Assembly (NCBI RefSeq): GCF_029168945.1
Contig: NC_083606.1
Coordinates: 19,060,041-19,124,040, forward strand
Direction of reading: 5' to 3'
DNA: 64,000 bases
Source of the DNA: Cannabis sativa
Taxonomy: Eukaryota; Streptophyta; Magnoliopsida; Rosales; Cannabaceae
The position numbers and the translations under genes are program-made. Under the pieces are notes generated by a model. The model saw only the letters and a program-made list of their open reading frames with translations, did not search any database and had not been told where the DNA came from. Positions 13,770-26,823 of the stretch are shown here, piece after piece. Within the stretch, counting starts at the first letter, position 1. The number at the start of each line of letters is the position of its first letter.

Positions 13770-13896
13770 GGTAGTTCCTCATGTGGGGTGTTAATATTCT
13801 CTGGATTTTCAGCCATGAAGGAAAAGGTTTTTCTTTAAAAGAAGGGAGTGTTTTCTCTGAGCATTTTTACAGAAGCTCTCAATGAAAGAACCAAAC
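13770..13896 (-). mobile_element. Leader fragment of a minus-strand Ty3/gypsy element
   Basis: 127 bp between the copia family A LTR and the gypsy LTR. Next to the LTR, the minus strand reads GTTTGGTTCTTTCATTGAGAG. The same motif (GTTTGGTGCTTTCATTGAGAG) abuts the related LTR at 47986-48980, so it is probably the primer-binding site or leader. I cannot assign the tRNA. The rest of this element's interior should lie left of the window. Confidence 0.65.
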
Positions 13897-14818
13897 TGTT
13901 AACGTAGATTTTTGTTAACCAAATTTGAGCCTCACGATGATAATTCAATACAAAACAAATAAAAGCTATAGAAAAATAATATATGAACACATGGTTTTTT
14001 ACGTGGTTTTGCAGTTAAAATTCTGCATAGTCCACGAGTCAATCTTATTCAGATTTCTGAGTATTTTTTTAGGGCCTCTTTCATAAGAGTTTTTTCATCC
14101 CATTTTTGAGATTGTTTGCCACTATTTATAATTGCATAGCGACATTTAATTACAAAGCTGACCAAAATATGTGTTACTACCCTTATCCCTAAAATCGTGG
14201 TATCTGATTACATATCACAAAATGTAAATGCGGTGTATGATTTTGAAAATTGTATAGCTGTGATTTTCCCGCTTTTACTGGGTCAAGAATATTGTGTATT
14301 AAACACGTCTTTAATTGCTGAATCTGGAGATGTCTCGACAAATGCTTGATTGTAGTGATCCCAATAGCGAGTTGGGACCATTCTTCTTTCCGAGGTCGAC
14401 AATGTATGTCTTACGTCGATCACGGGTATACAGAAATCTTTTGACTTGCCAGGGTTATGAGCCTCACTCTTGTTAGTTGGATGAAACTATAGGAAGTTTC
14501 CTCATAGCGAGATAATCATCTCGCATACTTATTCTTCGAGTCGATCTGACTTTTACACTTAGTTTGCTCATTGCAAGCTAAGGTATGTGTCACTTTTCTC
14601 CAGTGCCTCACTATTCACCTTTAGCGACATATGGTTTCTCGTTAATACACTAATTTCCAGTTTGTACATTGATTCCTCGCCTAAGACCTTACAGCCAGCG
14701 GGTTACAAATATACTCTGATACTTACGTAATTAATGAGTTATTCCATAAAAGATATTGCACCGAATCATATTCCCTTTAACTTGACACGTGTCCTCCAGC
14801 CGAATTTCGGGTATAACA
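13897..14818 (-). mobile_element. LTR of a minus-strand Ty3/gypsy element (relative of 47986-48980)
   Basis: 922 bp bounded by TGTTAACG and GGTATAACA, a perfect TGTTA/TAACA terminal inversion. It shares the ordered blocks TTTACGTGGTTTTGCAGTTAAA, TCTTATTCA and GACACGTGTC, and the terminal CGAATTTC.GGTATAACA, with the LTR at 47986-48980. It sits in the interior of copia family B. Confidence 0.85.
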
Positions 14819-14922
14819 ATAACTATCTATTCACATACATATCACATATATATAAATGCATAAAAATCAATACAATATTTAATATATTTATATATACATA
14901 ATGGAATCACTCTGGTACTATC
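14819..14922 (-). mobile_element. Remnant interior of copia family B with a possible primer-binding site
   Basis: 104 bp between the gypsy LTR and the family B LTR. Reading the minus strand away from the LTR gives GATAGTACCAGAGTGATTCC, which partly resembles the initiator Met tRNA site TGGTATCAGAGC. No coding sequence. Confidence 0.5.
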
Positions 14923-16968
14923 TGTTGGTTTTGTGGTACTTAATTAAGTACGTAGTGGAATAATAATTTTTTAATATCATCGTACGATATTCTTAGAATT
15001 ACCATATGTATATATATTAAATCTGAAATAAATTGACAAAAGAAAATTTACCTCTTAAAACATATCAGTGCATCCTTATTGAATTTTGTAAGTTGTATCC
15101 TTGGATGATGATTAAGAACTCACACCATAGTGTTCTGAATCTTTTACTACACACAAGGAATAGTGTGGGCTATTAGAATATGTATTACATATTGTGTTCT
15201 TGTTTATTCTCAACACATGTGCAAGAACTTTTAGATGTGCTGATGGAAAAAGGTTTGATTAGATTAATTATTTTTAGGTTTCCTAAAAATTATACGTCTT
15301 TTTTTTAAAAAAAAATTATACGGTTTAAAAATATTTTATTTAAATAAATATTTGAATTTGAAATAATAAATTAAAAGAATTTTTTAATTTTAACACTTCA
15401 AAATAATTTTTTTTTCTTGTATTTTTACGGAAATCTATATAGCAACCCACATAGAAACTAATGGAGCAACCACCAGAACAACCTAACTCGTAAATTTGAC
15501 AAAAAAAAAAGTTAAAAGATATTATATGGGATAATTTCTATAAATTAAATCATATGTAATTATTTGATAAATATTTATAACTGAATCTGTTATAAATATT
15601 TATATTACATTAGATATTCAGGTTTGAATTGAATATCTAATAAGTGATTGAGGGAATGTCTCAACCACTTGGAGAGAATCTCTCAACTACTTTGAGAGAA
15701 TATCTCAACCACTATAAATATCTATAATTATTTTTAAATTCAAATATAAATGAATATTAATCATTTAAAATAATTAATTAACCTAAAAATAAGTCCACTG
15801 GGGACATCCCTACATTAGGGGCGCCTATCACTGTGTCTTAACACAGTGTAGGTGGCACCCACCTTTATAACCAGAAAATAGTGGTGTCTTTTGTACAGAT
15901 AACTTTTATTTTTTCTAAAATTTATTTAATTAATAAATTTAAAAATAAATTATTTATTACAAAATAATTAATTACTATTTTGACAAATTAAAATAAGTTT
16001 TTTCTCAACATCAATATACAACTTTTATTCCTTCCTTTGACAATGTTTCAAGGTTGCGATTTGGAAACCATGGACCTATAATTCTAACCAAATAATCATG
16101 TTTATTAATTCCATGATTACTCCACTATAAATATGGAATTAAAGTCTTAATTATTATAGAATTATATTTATTGAGTTTTACTGCAGTGTCTTATTATATA
16201 ATCAATTCCAATGATTACCCCTCCTTGTCTTGGTTCATAATTAGTTTTGGTCAAATTACTATTTTACCCTTCTAATTACTTCTTTATCCTTTAGTACCAT
16301 TAATTCACTAGTGAAAGTAAAATTTAGATCAAAATCTAAATTTGTGCACAGTTTTTTAGTTCTAGAATTAACACATAAAGGGAACCAACATTCGATCCGT
16401 TAGGAAAGTCAGGATTCTATAATTGTAGATCGTGTTCCAGTCATCCATAGTATTAGATTTCCAAAATAGAAGTTGTAAGAATCATCTTCTCTGAGAAACT
16501 TTAACGAGTGAATCAAAGAAACTGATAATAACTATTGATCATCTTTATGATATAATCAGGTCTATATTTTAAAGGATATGTTTGGTAAAGATAACTTAAT
16601 TTTATATCGGTCCATGTCATATATAATATCTTTTATATACAATACATTCATTTAGATGTCATACTACATCAACAATCTGAATCGAGATTACTTACACTGA
16701 ATAACGAGCATCAGTGAACCGTACTAACAACTATTGATTAAAGATTCAATAACTTTAATATGTTGTTGACTGTTTTATTCATAGCTAAGTGATCTTAATT
16801 CTCCTTACAATACAAGTCACGACCTTATGTATGAATTAGAAATGTTTTGATATTTATGTAAATTATTCAATATTAAATAATTTAACATTCAAGCATATAT
16901 GAAAATGTTCAACTTTTATTTATAAAAGAAATGTCTTTATATGCATTTTTAAGATATAAACCCTAACA
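14923..16968 (-). mobile_element. LTR of a second copia family (B), minus strand
   Basis: 2046 bp. On the minus strand it starts TGTTAGGGTTTATATC and ends CCAACA, followed by the putative primer-binding site. The length and ends suit a copia-type LTR. No second copy is in the window, so the boundaries rest on the termini and adjacency to a primer-binding-like site. Confidence 0.65.
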
Positions 16969-16970
16969 AA

Positions 16971-17613
16971 TGTGAGACACCACATGAGTGTAAGAGCCAA
17001 CATGAGGAGGAGCCAAGGCACGGGTTGAGCTCCCCATGCGAAAAGCTGTCCACTGTCTGCTCAGACCTGAGGAGCTCCTCGCATGCAACCGGAAGCTCCC
17101 CGCTCCCTCCATGCAGACACTAATGGGAACTTAGCTCCCCGATCCCTCCATGTGCACACCAAGGGCAGCTTAGTTCCCCACTCCCACCATGTACACCCAA
17201 TAAGAGCTTAGCCCCCCGCTCCCACCATGTACACCAAATGAGAGCTTAGCTCCTTGCTCCCACCATGTACGCCCAATGGGAGTTTGGCTCCCCGCTCTTT
17301 TATGCTGTCTCACCATATCGCCATCTTTCAACTTCCCTGTCTCACTTCCTAATTTTATTCTCTTGCTCAAGCACTCTCCCTAACTCACTCCTTCATGCTC
17401 CTTCATGCTCCTCACATAGACAATGAGATTTTAATGAACATAACACTAAGCTAAATTTTCTAAATGTCTTCTTCACACCATGAGTGTAAACTTTGAAGAG
17501 AAAGATACCAAATGAATGCATCATTTAGCTAATTTGTAGCCTAACTTTATGCTTGTAACTTGTATATATTTCTTTGACTTGTAATGCAATTCTCATAAAA
17601 TCAATTTCCTTCA
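16971..17613 (+). mobile_element. 5' LTR of a third copia element (C)
   Basis: About 643 bp from TGTGAGACACC to CCTTCA, immediately followed by TGGTATCAGA (17614), a near-perfect initiator-Met primer-binding site, and then a copia gag. The right edge is well supported. The left edge is inferred from TG..CA and from abutting the end of the family B LTR. The 3' LTR was not found. Confidence 0.65.
17085..17300 (+). repeat. 38-bp tandem array inside the copia C LTR
   Basis: Units share GCTTAG.TCCCC.CTCCCACCATGTACACC. Starts at 17168, 17206, 17244 and 17282 give an exact 38-bp period, with more diverged units upstream from about 17085. It lies in the LTR upstream part, where repeated enhancer-like blocks are common in plant copia elements. 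Function is not shown. Confidence 0.8.
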
Positions 17614-17699
17614 TGGTATCAGATATAGTTTCCATCCTATCTCTTGAACCCTATCCGCTCATCTTTTTCTTCTTCTCCCATTCTTCTTCTCACTCTCAA

Positions 17700-18558
17700 G
17701 CAAGGCCGAACGCACCAAATTTCACCCTACCCTCACTATCACAAATGTGAAATCTCTTATTCCTATCACATTAGATAACTTGCAGGCTCTATATCACCCA
17801 TGGGCTGCCTTGTTTACCAACCTTACTCAGGTTCACAATCTTTACGATCATATTGTTCCACCCACAGAGGAACTTGCCAAAGCAACATACCTTGCTACAA
17901 AAATAGCTAACCCTGCCAAGTGAAAACATTTTGACGCTATGATTCTCCAGTGGACATATGGCACCATTTCCTCGGACCTTCTCCTTGCTATCCAACAATG
18001 TGATGACACAACTGAGGGAGCACAGAAACAACTCGAAGCTTTATTTTACGATAATAAGGCTTCACAAGCAACCAACCTCAAAGAAGACTTCACTGGTGTC
18101 GTTCTTGAGGAACACCATACCATCGACAACTACTACAATTACCTTCAATCTCTTGCAGATGTTGATGCCCCGGTGTCAAATGGGCAGCTCGTGTTACGTC
18201 TCATAGGTTCCTTGCCAGAGACGTACAATGGTACAGTTGATTTCATCCAAAATCAAGAGCCTCTACCTTCGTTCAAAAGTTGTCGATGAAGGTTGAAAAT
18301 GGCAAAACACATCATCAAAGCACGTGTTTCAAGTGAATCCAGAATCCGCGGTGGCACAAACATGGTTGCAGTAACTAGCAATGACTCCTCCTTTGCTCCT
18401 AAATGTAACAACAAAAATAACAAAGGGTGCAACAACAACAAAAATAAATATATATATATATATACAAATAATGATAGAATATATGCTAAATATATTCCAA
18501 CTGATAAAAAGGTACAAGTAGTGGGAACACTACTTTTTATCCTACTCAGGGTATAAAT
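17700..18558 (+). pseudogene. Copia gag (UBN2/retrotran_gag type), broken
   Basis: Translation from about 17716 gives a copia gag: an N-terminal TNVKSLIPITLDNLQALYHPW-like start, then the helical capsid-like domain with the family signature around 18109-18290 (a tyrosine-rich linker, then VSNGQLVLRLIGSLPETY). An in-frame stop near 17921 splits it from the downstream open part (17939-18289). A shifted frame continues into an Asn/Lys-rich tail with a short TA microsatellite near 18447-18464. At 18558 it is cut by the chromovirus. The sequence after 29553 shows no recognisable copia pol. Confidence 0.75.
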
Positions 18559-20643
18559 TGTAATGACCGCTTTAGTAATCTAAATTAGTAAAGGCAATTG
18601 GCACTAATTTTTATTATTTTACTATTATTTGTGAATTTATTTAATTATGGACCCCCATATTTAGAAATAAATATTAGAGTTATAATTTCTTAATTCTAAA
18701 GATTTTATTAAACTCTAGGGGTATTAATTAGCTTATATGTGAAATATGTTATTTTTGTAATTTTTGTTCAGCGACAACGGAAAATGCGATGGATGGCTAG
18801 ATTGATCACATGGGTAAGTTTAGAACCTTATTTCATAGTGGGAAATATTTTAGAGAAAATAAATTCTCGGGATTGAGCGGGGTTATTGAAATTGACCATT
18901 TTACCCCTAGCTTTTGAAAATACCTATGTTTTAAGTCAAAGGGCATTTTAGTCATTTCCTTTGGTGAGAGTTAAGTGGCATCCTAGGTTTGTGACACCTA
19001 TCACTCTAAGTATTCAGCAAGGAATAGAAAAAAATAATCCCTTATGCTTTTTTAGAAAAAAGAAAAAGAAAGAAACTTAAGCAAATACAAAAAATCAAGA
19101 AGCTCTCCTTTCCTTCCCTCTCTCTCTTCGAACCAGCAGAAGCAAAGGGGTTTTGTTGCTGGATTGTTGTGTTTGCAGCTAGGGATTCAAGAGGAAGTCA
19201 AGTCAAGGTAAGCTCTAGCAACTCCTAGCCCTAATTCTTGAATTTAAGCTTAGGTTGAGTATGTGAAATTGAGTTTCAGGGGCTGTTAGGGTTAGAAATG
19301 ATTAGGGTTCGAATTTTTTAGTTTATTTGAGTTAATTTAAGTCCCTAGCAGCTGGTTTTAATGCTTGATGTTAATTCTAAGCAAGCTTGAGTTTTGAAAC
19401 TCAAGCTTTGAGCTTTAATGGCAACTTGAATTATAATGGTTTGTTCTGTGAATTGATGGCTGGAATATGTTGTTTATGCCCTAATTAGGTACTCTGGAAG
19501 GTTTCATGGCATTTGGTGGAAGATCGAGCATTGAATGAAATGCTTTGGGGAAACTGGTGCAAACCGGCTAGCCGGTTTGCAGTGCCACAAAAACCGGCTA
19601 GCCATTTTTGGCAGGGTTCCCCGGGCCTTTCATTTTCTCAAGTTTAGCCATTTTGATGCCTCGGTTGGGTGTTTCCCCATTTCCTGAGTTAAAATAACCC
19701 ATTAAGAGTATAACAGAACCTAGGGTTTCGGTTTTGGGTTTCCGGGGATTAGGGTTTTAATCATGTGACTTACCCGGTTTCAATATGTGATTAGGGCATC
19801 CATCTAGCACGAGAATTCCGTTCAGGTCGGCCAACACACTTGAATTCGGAAAACAGGTAAGAACTGTGTATAATGTATGATGTGATTATCTGAATGTATG
19901 TATGTGTTAATATGTGTACATGCTTATTTGTTGTGATTCATACACTACCAACACTTGTACGGTTGCGGTACGGAGTGCATTAGTAAGGTGTATGATGTTT
20001 GGAAGTACATCATAGTGTTACCAGCACTTGTACGGGAAGGTACAAGGTGTCTGTGGTACAACACTAGATAGTACTCAAGGTGGGGTCATACCTTACCTAC
20101 ACTAATACGAAGGTATACCGAGTGCATGTGGTACATGGTACATGGTCGTATCCTAGTTAGAACGTTCATACTCATCTGTTAAGCTCTGTAAATAGGTGTA
20201 TGGGCGCCTATTTACAGGTCGAAAATTATATGATATGTTATATGCATTTCTTACTGAGTCTGTTGACTCACAGTTTCTGCTTCCTTGTGTAGGTAAAGGA
20301 AAGGCGAAGGCTGAACAGGAGTGAACCTGAGCTCGGGTGAGATTGTACATGTAAAGCAGCGCGACCTGGAGTGTTCGGTCTCGGGACATCTGGGAGTTGT
20401 ATTTTGAAAGTCGCTGTGCGACCAGTAAATTTGTGTATTTTGGAATGTATATTTTGAAAAGTAAATTTTACAAAGTTTGAAAACGAGATCCCGGAATTTG
20501 TAAATATTTTATTATATTACAAAGTTTAATATTTAATGCAAAAGTTTTAATTTGACACGTTTTTCGAGAAACTTCTTTGATTAGCAAAGTTTGCACAATA
20601 ATTGAAAAAGCACTGTAGCGTGCCTTAGCATTAGGGCGTTACA
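18559..20643 (+). mobile_element. 5' LTR of the chromovirus
   Basis: 2085 bp, starting TGTAATGACCGC and ending GGGCGTTACA. It contains a CT-rich tract near 19100-19130 and a perfect 18-bp palindrome at 19561-19578. The second palindrome of the pair, near 19592, is broken here but intact in the 3' LTR. Several inverted GTAC-rich motifs (19950-20150) could fold. Confidence 0.95.
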
Positions 20644-20647
20644 ATTT

Positions 20648-20660
20648 TGGTATCAGAGCC
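20648..20660 (+). promoter_or_regulatory. Primer-binding site, initiator Met tRNA
   Basis: TGGTATCAGAGCC, a perfect match to the common plant initiator-Met site, starts 4 nt after the LTR. Confidence 0.92.
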
Positions 20661-20928
20661 GCCAGGTTTGTCTACCAAAGCTTGCTATGACATGTACAAT
20701 CTTCATCAGAGAAAGCTCGATTCACGGTTCAGTAAGCCCGTACTTGTTTAGTACTTTATATAAATGTAAATGTGAAAGTATGTTAGGAAGCATATTAGAT
20801 TTCAATTAAATATATTTCTTTAAAAAGAAAAGAAAGTGTGATGCCTTTTAAGTTATTAAGAGCGGTGTTAAGTTTTGATCGCTGTCTAACCTGCCTGGCT
20901 TATGGATTCCCAAGCTAAGTCCTATTAA

Positions 20929-22418
20929 ATGGACGCCCCGCGAAATAAAAGAAGTCAGGGTGATATGGTTGAGACTGGAGGCGGTCAGAGGAATCCCCAA
21001 AATCCTCGTGGTCGCGGCCGTGGCTGTGGCAGAGCTCAGGGTGGTCGCCCTGTAAATCCACCTCAAGCTCCTCCTGATTGGGAGCAAAGATTTGCGGAGA
21101 TGCAAGATAGAATCCGCCAACAAGATGAAGAGATCCAAAGATTGAGGCAGCAGGGTCCTCCTGCCGTGCCTCCTCAAGTGGTTCAGGCCGTGGCGGTTCT
21201 AGCAGTGCCAGCAAAACAACCTGTTGTTGGCAACCGTATGGAGCCGTTGTACGAAAGATTCAGGAAGCAAGCACCTCCAGTGTTTTTGGGAGGTCCTGAT
21301 GTGATGAAGGCTGAGCAGTGGCTTTCAGTGATTGATCGTATCCTCAATTTTATGGGAGTGGTTGGAAATGACCGGGTGACCTGCGCCACTTTTCAGTTTC
21401 AGGAAGACGCTCTCGTGTGGTGGGAGTTGATAACCCTCACTCGAGACGTCACGCTGATGACCTGGGAAGAATTCAAGGAGTTGTTTAACTCCAAGTATTA
21501 CAATGAAGCAGTCCGCAGTGCAAAGCGGAAAGAGTTCACTGAACTAGTTCAAACTGAGGGAATGTCGGTTACAGAGTATACGACAAAGTTTGACCGTTTG
21601 GCCAAGCTTGCAGCGGGGATTGTCCCAACCGACTTCAGTAAGAAAGAAAAATATTTGGCGGGTTTGAGTGCAAAGATTAGACATGATCTGGTTATTACTA
21701 CTTCCGAGGCAACCACTTATGCTAGATGGTTGAAAAGGCTTTGAGAGCCGAGGGTGCGGTGAAATTCCTTCACGAGCCCCGGGTGACTCCGAGAGTTGGT
21801 GAAACCCCCACTGTTCCTACTCCTGTTTATGGTAGGGATGGTGGTGACTCCACCACCGAGCAAAAAAGAAAAGTTGTTCCAGCTTCTGGTGGCTCGGGGC
21901 AAAGTAAGCGGTTCCGTGGGAACCAAGGCAGAGGAGGACGCCAGGGTTACTCTTACCCTGAGTGTCCACGGTGCAAGAAACATCATCCGGGAGAATGTAA
22001 CCGGAAGACATGCTTCCTGTGTGGCATGGTGGGGAATTTCAAGAAAGATTGCCCCCAGGCAAAGAAAGAGGAGCCGAAAGCAGAAGTGAAACCGGTTCCT
22101 GCTCGAGTGTTTTCCATCACCCAAGCTGATGCTGCAGCCAGTCCTTCTGTTGTGACAGGTCAGCTTCCCGTCAACAACTTATTGTTTACAGTATTATTTG
22201 ACTCGGGAGCTACACGCTCATATGTAGCTACAAGAGTAATTGATCTTTTGGGTAGGCCTTGTGATATTTTAGAAAGAGGGTTTGGAATCCTAATGCCTAG
22301 CGGGGAATTGGTTATCTCTAATAGGCGTATTAGGTCTATGCCAATTAGGATCGAAGATAGAGAATTGAGTACTGACCTCATAGAATTAAAATTAACTGAG
22401 TTTGATATTATACTATGA
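20929..22418 (+). pseudogene. Chromovirus gag-protease with a frameshift and a terminal stop
   Basis: The first ATG in the leader opens a 271-codon frame with an Arg/Gly/Gln-rich start, a coiled-coil-like stretch (residues ~50-70), and the retrotransposon gag domain (~90-260, with WEEFKELFNSKYY). A single missing base near 21722, where the family has GAG-ATG, throws the frame into an early TGA. The +1 frame (21726-22418) then carries the rest: a basic linker, a zinc knuckle CFLCGMVGNFKKDC in which the usual His is Asn, and the aspartic protease with LFDSGATRSYVA. It ends at a TGA (22416-22418) where the family normally has Gly before MDWL. Gag packages RNA; the protease cleaves the polyprotein. 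Confidence 0.9.
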
Positions 22419-24158
22419 ATGGATTTTTTATCCAAGTATTCGGCCAGTATAGATTGTAAGCGGAAAATGGTGATTTTTCAGCCAGAAGGTGAAGATCCAT
22501 TTGTTTATGTTGGATCAGTTCAGGGGTCTCGAATTCCGGTTATTTCGGTATTAAGGGCTAGGGATTTACTATGCAATGGTTGTGTAGGATTTCTAGCGGT
22601 GGTATTTAACTCCAGTAGACCTGAAACATTTGGGCCTGAGGTAGTCCGGGTGGTAAAAGATTTTCTTGATGTGTTTCCCGAGGAGTTGTCGGGATTGCCG
22701 CCACAGCGAGAGATTGACTTTGTTATTGATCTGGCACCTGGAGTCAAACCTGTTTCTAAAGCTCCATATAGGATGGCTCTAGCAGAACTCAAGGAGCTTA
22801 AGTTGCAGCTTCAAGGGATGCTTGATATTGGGTTTATTCGACCCAGTGTATCGTGCTGGGGAGCTCCGGTTCTCTTTGTGAAAAAGAAGGATGGTTCCCT
22901 CAGAATGTGTATCGATTATCGGGAACTTAACAAGCTGACGATTAAGAACAAGTACCTGTTGCCTAGGATAGACGATCTGTTCGATCAGCTTCAGGGAAAG
23001 ACAGTGTTTTCGAAGATTGATTTACGGTCTGGTTATCATCAATTGAGAATTCGAGAGGAGGACATACCAAAGACTGCTTTTAGAACCAGATATGGGCACT
23101 ATGAGTTTCTGGTAATGTCATTCGGATTGACTAATGCTCCTGCGGCCTTTATGGATCTTATGAATAGGGTATTCAAGGATTTCCTCGACAACTGCGTTAT
23201 AGTGTTTATCGATGACATTCTTGTATACTCTCAGTCAGAAGAGGAGCACGAGTATCATCTCCGAATGGTATTGCAGCGACTTAGGGATTACAAGTTGTAT
23301 GCAAAGTTTAAAAAGTGCGAATTCTGGTTGTTTGAGGTGTCCTTTCTAGGTCATATTGTTGGAAAGAATGGAATTATGGTTGATCCAAACAAGGTAGAAT
23401 CAGTGAAGAATTGGCCGAGGCCCAAGTCTGTGACGGAAGTTCAAAGTTTTCTCGGGTTAGCAGGGTATTATCGACGTTTCGTCGAAGGATTTTCTAAACT
23501 TTCTATGCCCCTAACTGAATTGACCGAGAAAAATCAGAGATTTGTGTGGTCAGATAAGTGTGAAACAAGTTTTCACGAGTTGAAGCAACGTTTGATAACA
23601 GCTCCGGTGTTAGCTTTGCCATCAGATCAAGAAAAATTTGTGGTTTATTGTGATGCCTCCAGACAGGGTCTGGGATGTGTTTTGATGCAAGCTGACAGAG
23701 TCATAGCCTATGCCTCTCGTCAATTGAAAGATTATGAGCAGCGTTATCCAACTCATGATTTAGAGCTCACTGCTGTGGTTTTTGCTTTAAAGATATGGCG
23801 ACATTATCTTTACGGTGAAAAGTGTGAAATTTATATAGATCATAAGAGTCTCAAATACTTTTTCACCCAGAAAGATTTGAATATGAGGCAGAGAAGGTGG
23901 TTGGAGTTGGTTAAAGATTATGATTGTGAAATACTGTACCACCCCGGGAAAGCCAATGTTGTGGCCGATGCTTTAAGCAGAAAAGGTCCCGGGCAAGTTT
24001 GTACTACAGTTATGATAGCCCCTCAACTAGCCTCGGAAATGGTTAGTGCAGGGATTGAGTTCGTGGTCGGGAAATTACATAATTTAACACTCCAATCTGA
24101 TCTGTTGGAGAGAATCAGAAAGGCACAGCTGGAAGATCCCGAGCTAGTCAAGGTTTGA
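22419..24158 (+). pseudogene. Chromovirus reverse transcriptase-RNase H
   Basis: A 579-codon open frame that starts only because the preceding codon is a stop. Reverse transcriptase has the fingers motif ([12 protein letters not shown]), the palm [10 protein letters not shown] and the catalytic FIDDIL at about residue 265. A linker ([12 protein letters not shown]) leads to RNase H with [26 protein letters not shown] and IDHKSLKYF. It ends in [15 protein letters not shown] followed by the connection to integrase. The terminal TGA at 24156 replaces a Trp-type codon of an otherwise continuous frame. All catalytic Asp residues I can see are present, so this part alone is well preserved. It would copy element RNA into DNA in cytoplasmic particles. 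Confidence 0.95.
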
Positions 24159-24927
24159 GACGAAGTAATGGCTGGTCGACCTAGAGGCTTTTCAGTCTCG
24201 AGCAGTGGAATGTTGTTATATAAAGCTCGAGTTTGTGTTCCTAGTGTTGATGAGCTTAAGAAAGAAATAATAGATGAAGCTCATACCACACCTTATTCGT
24301 TGCATCCGGGAACCACCAAAATGTATCAGGATTTGAAACCCTACTTCTGGTGGTATGGGATGAAAAGAGATGTGGTGGACTACGTGTCCAAGTGTTTAAC
24401 CTGCCAGCAGATTAAAGCTGAACATCAGAGGCCGGCAGGGTTATTGCAACCTTTAGTCCTTCCAGAATGGAAGTGGGAGGACATTGCAATGGACTTCGTA
24501 ACTAGCTTTCCTAGAACTACGGGGATGTATGATTCAGTATGGGTCATCGTGGACAGATTCACAAAATCAGCTCACTTTCTACCAGTGAAAGTTACATATT
24601 CAGTGGATCAGTACGCTGAATTGTATGTGAAAGAGATAGTTCGTCTCCATGGAGCTCCTAAATCTATTGTGTCAGATAGGGATCCAAAGTTCACATCGAA
24701 GTTTTGGGAGAGTCTTCAGAAGGCTATGGGTACCAAGTTAAAGTTTAGCACAGCCTTTCACTCTCAGACCGATGGTCAGTCAGAAAGAACTATTCAGATT
24801 TTGGAAGACTTACTACGAGCCTGTGTCATGGACTTTGAAGGTTCATGGAGTAAGTACTTGCCTTTAATTGAATTCTCCTACAACAACAGCTACCAGAGTA
24901 CAATAGGGATGGCTCCCTATGAGATGT

Positions 24928-26823
24928 TGTTGGGTTTTATGCCCTAAATAAAACTCATTTCAATATAATCAGATTTACTTATTAATATAGATCAGAAATA
25001 ACATTTAATGTTGCATGGTTCACATGATTTATTTCATGATTATATGTACATAATGTATAAATTCATCTAAAACCCTTTTCACATACTTGATCCTGTTTAT
25101 TGTGTCGTCAACACATTGGAAAGTAAACATGACTATGTGAATAAAGTTTCCAAGATTTATCAAACATAGGGTTTTACTGATATGATAATCTACAACAGAG
25201 TTTACTTGCATTTGGAGAAATGCTATGTTCTTTCCAAAGCATTGGTTAAAGTAAAGCTCAGGTTGGATGCATGGAGTATGCATCGGAAGGGACCGATATT
25301 GAACTTTGACTTAGATTTATTAAAGTTACCGTAATATCTATTCAAGTCAATATCGCCTAGTTGATCCTAGATCAAATGTTCTTAATCCTGTTATGATTAG
25401 GCTCAATCTTGAAAGGCTATTCGTGTTCTTTGATTTGTTAGTTAAGCCTACTTTTGGGTCAGGGTGATACGTACATTTTGGGAACACGGTAGTGCAATTG
25501 AGTGGGAGCGCTAGCATAAACATGGAATCTATAGCTTCTATTTGGCGAATAGTAAGCAAAGGATGATCTCCTTCGAGCTTGACCAAACGAACAGAAATGG
25601 TGGAGTACTCATTTCACAGAAGCTGAAATATCATTTATACAGGGTTAAGTGTTTTAAGGATAAAATACATTGTAGGGTGTAACGGTAATTTAATCCCTTT
25701 ACAGTGTAGATCATTCATATAGAGGATCATTGATCACATTAGGATTATAACAATGGATAACTAATGATGTGTCTATATGGTGGAACATATAGAGCATTCT
25801 ATATACTGAGAGTGCAATTCTAAGTTCTATGCGTGGATTCAACAAAGAATTAATAAGTTAGTGAATTTTAGTGCTAAATTCTTGATCTACTTATTGGAAG
25901 CTCGGTTATATAGACCCATGGTCCCCGCACTAGTTGAGATAATATTGCTTGTAAGACTCATGTAATTGGTTTTGATTAATCAATTATAATTCTCAAATTA
26001 GACTATGTCTATTTGTGAAATTTTCACTAAGTAAGGGCGAAATTGTAAAGAAAGAGTTTATAGGGGCATATTTGTTAATTTTGATACTTTGTATGGTTCA
26101 ATTAATAAATATGATAAATGACAATATTATTTAATAATTATTTATAGTTATTAAATAGTTAGAATTGGCATTTAAATGGTTGAATTTATTAAAATTGGCG
26201 TTTTTGAGAAAATCAGATGCAGAATTGATAAAATTGCAAAATTGCAAAAAGTGAGGCCCAAATCCACTAAGCATGGCCCGCCACTTTTGTAGGCAATTTA
26301 AAATGATATTTTCATTATTTTAACGCCAAATAATTCAAACCTTACCCTAGTGGAATGCTATAAATAGATAGTGAAGGCTTCAGGAAATTTACACTTAAAT
26401 TTTCTACTTTTTCATTCAGAAAAAACTGAGCCTTCTCTCTCCCTATCTTTGGCCGAACCCACTCTCTCTCTCTTCCTCATTGAGATTTCGAAATTCTTAG
26501 TGTAAGAGTAGTGCCCACACACAGCAAGTGATACCTCAATCATAGTGAGGAAGATCGTGAAGAAAGATCATCAGAGAAGGAGTTTCAGCATCAAAGATTC
26601 AGAGAAAGAGATCCAGGTTCAGATATTGATAATGCTCTGCTACAGAAAGGAATCAAGGGCTAGATATCTGAACGGAAGGAGTCATATTATTCTGCTGCAC
26701 CCAATGTAAGGTTTCCTAAACTTTATATGTGTTTATTTCATCGTTTTAGAAATATTCATATTTAGGGTGTTAATAAACATACTTGTGAGTAGATCTAAGA
26801 TCCTGGTAAAATAAAATCCAACA
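24928..26823 (+). mobile_element. Copia family A solo LTR inside the chromovirus integrase
   Basis: It begins TGTTGGGTTTTATGCCC and ends ATCCAACA. It is flanked by perfect 5-bp duplications GATGT (24923-24927 and 26824-26828). Removing the LTR and one duplication restores a continuous integrase frame, which proves the insertion. No interior or second LTR remains, so it is a solo LTR left by LTR-LTR recombination. Confidence 0.96.

Noticed and set aside
17170..17370. Minus-strand repeat protein (66 codons)
   Set aside because: A by-product of the 38-bp tandem DNA repeat in an LTR.
20153..20389. 78-codon open frame on the minus strand, present twice (also 29063-29299)
   Set aside because: It is duplicated only because it lies in both LTRs; no motif and it opposes the element's coding direction.
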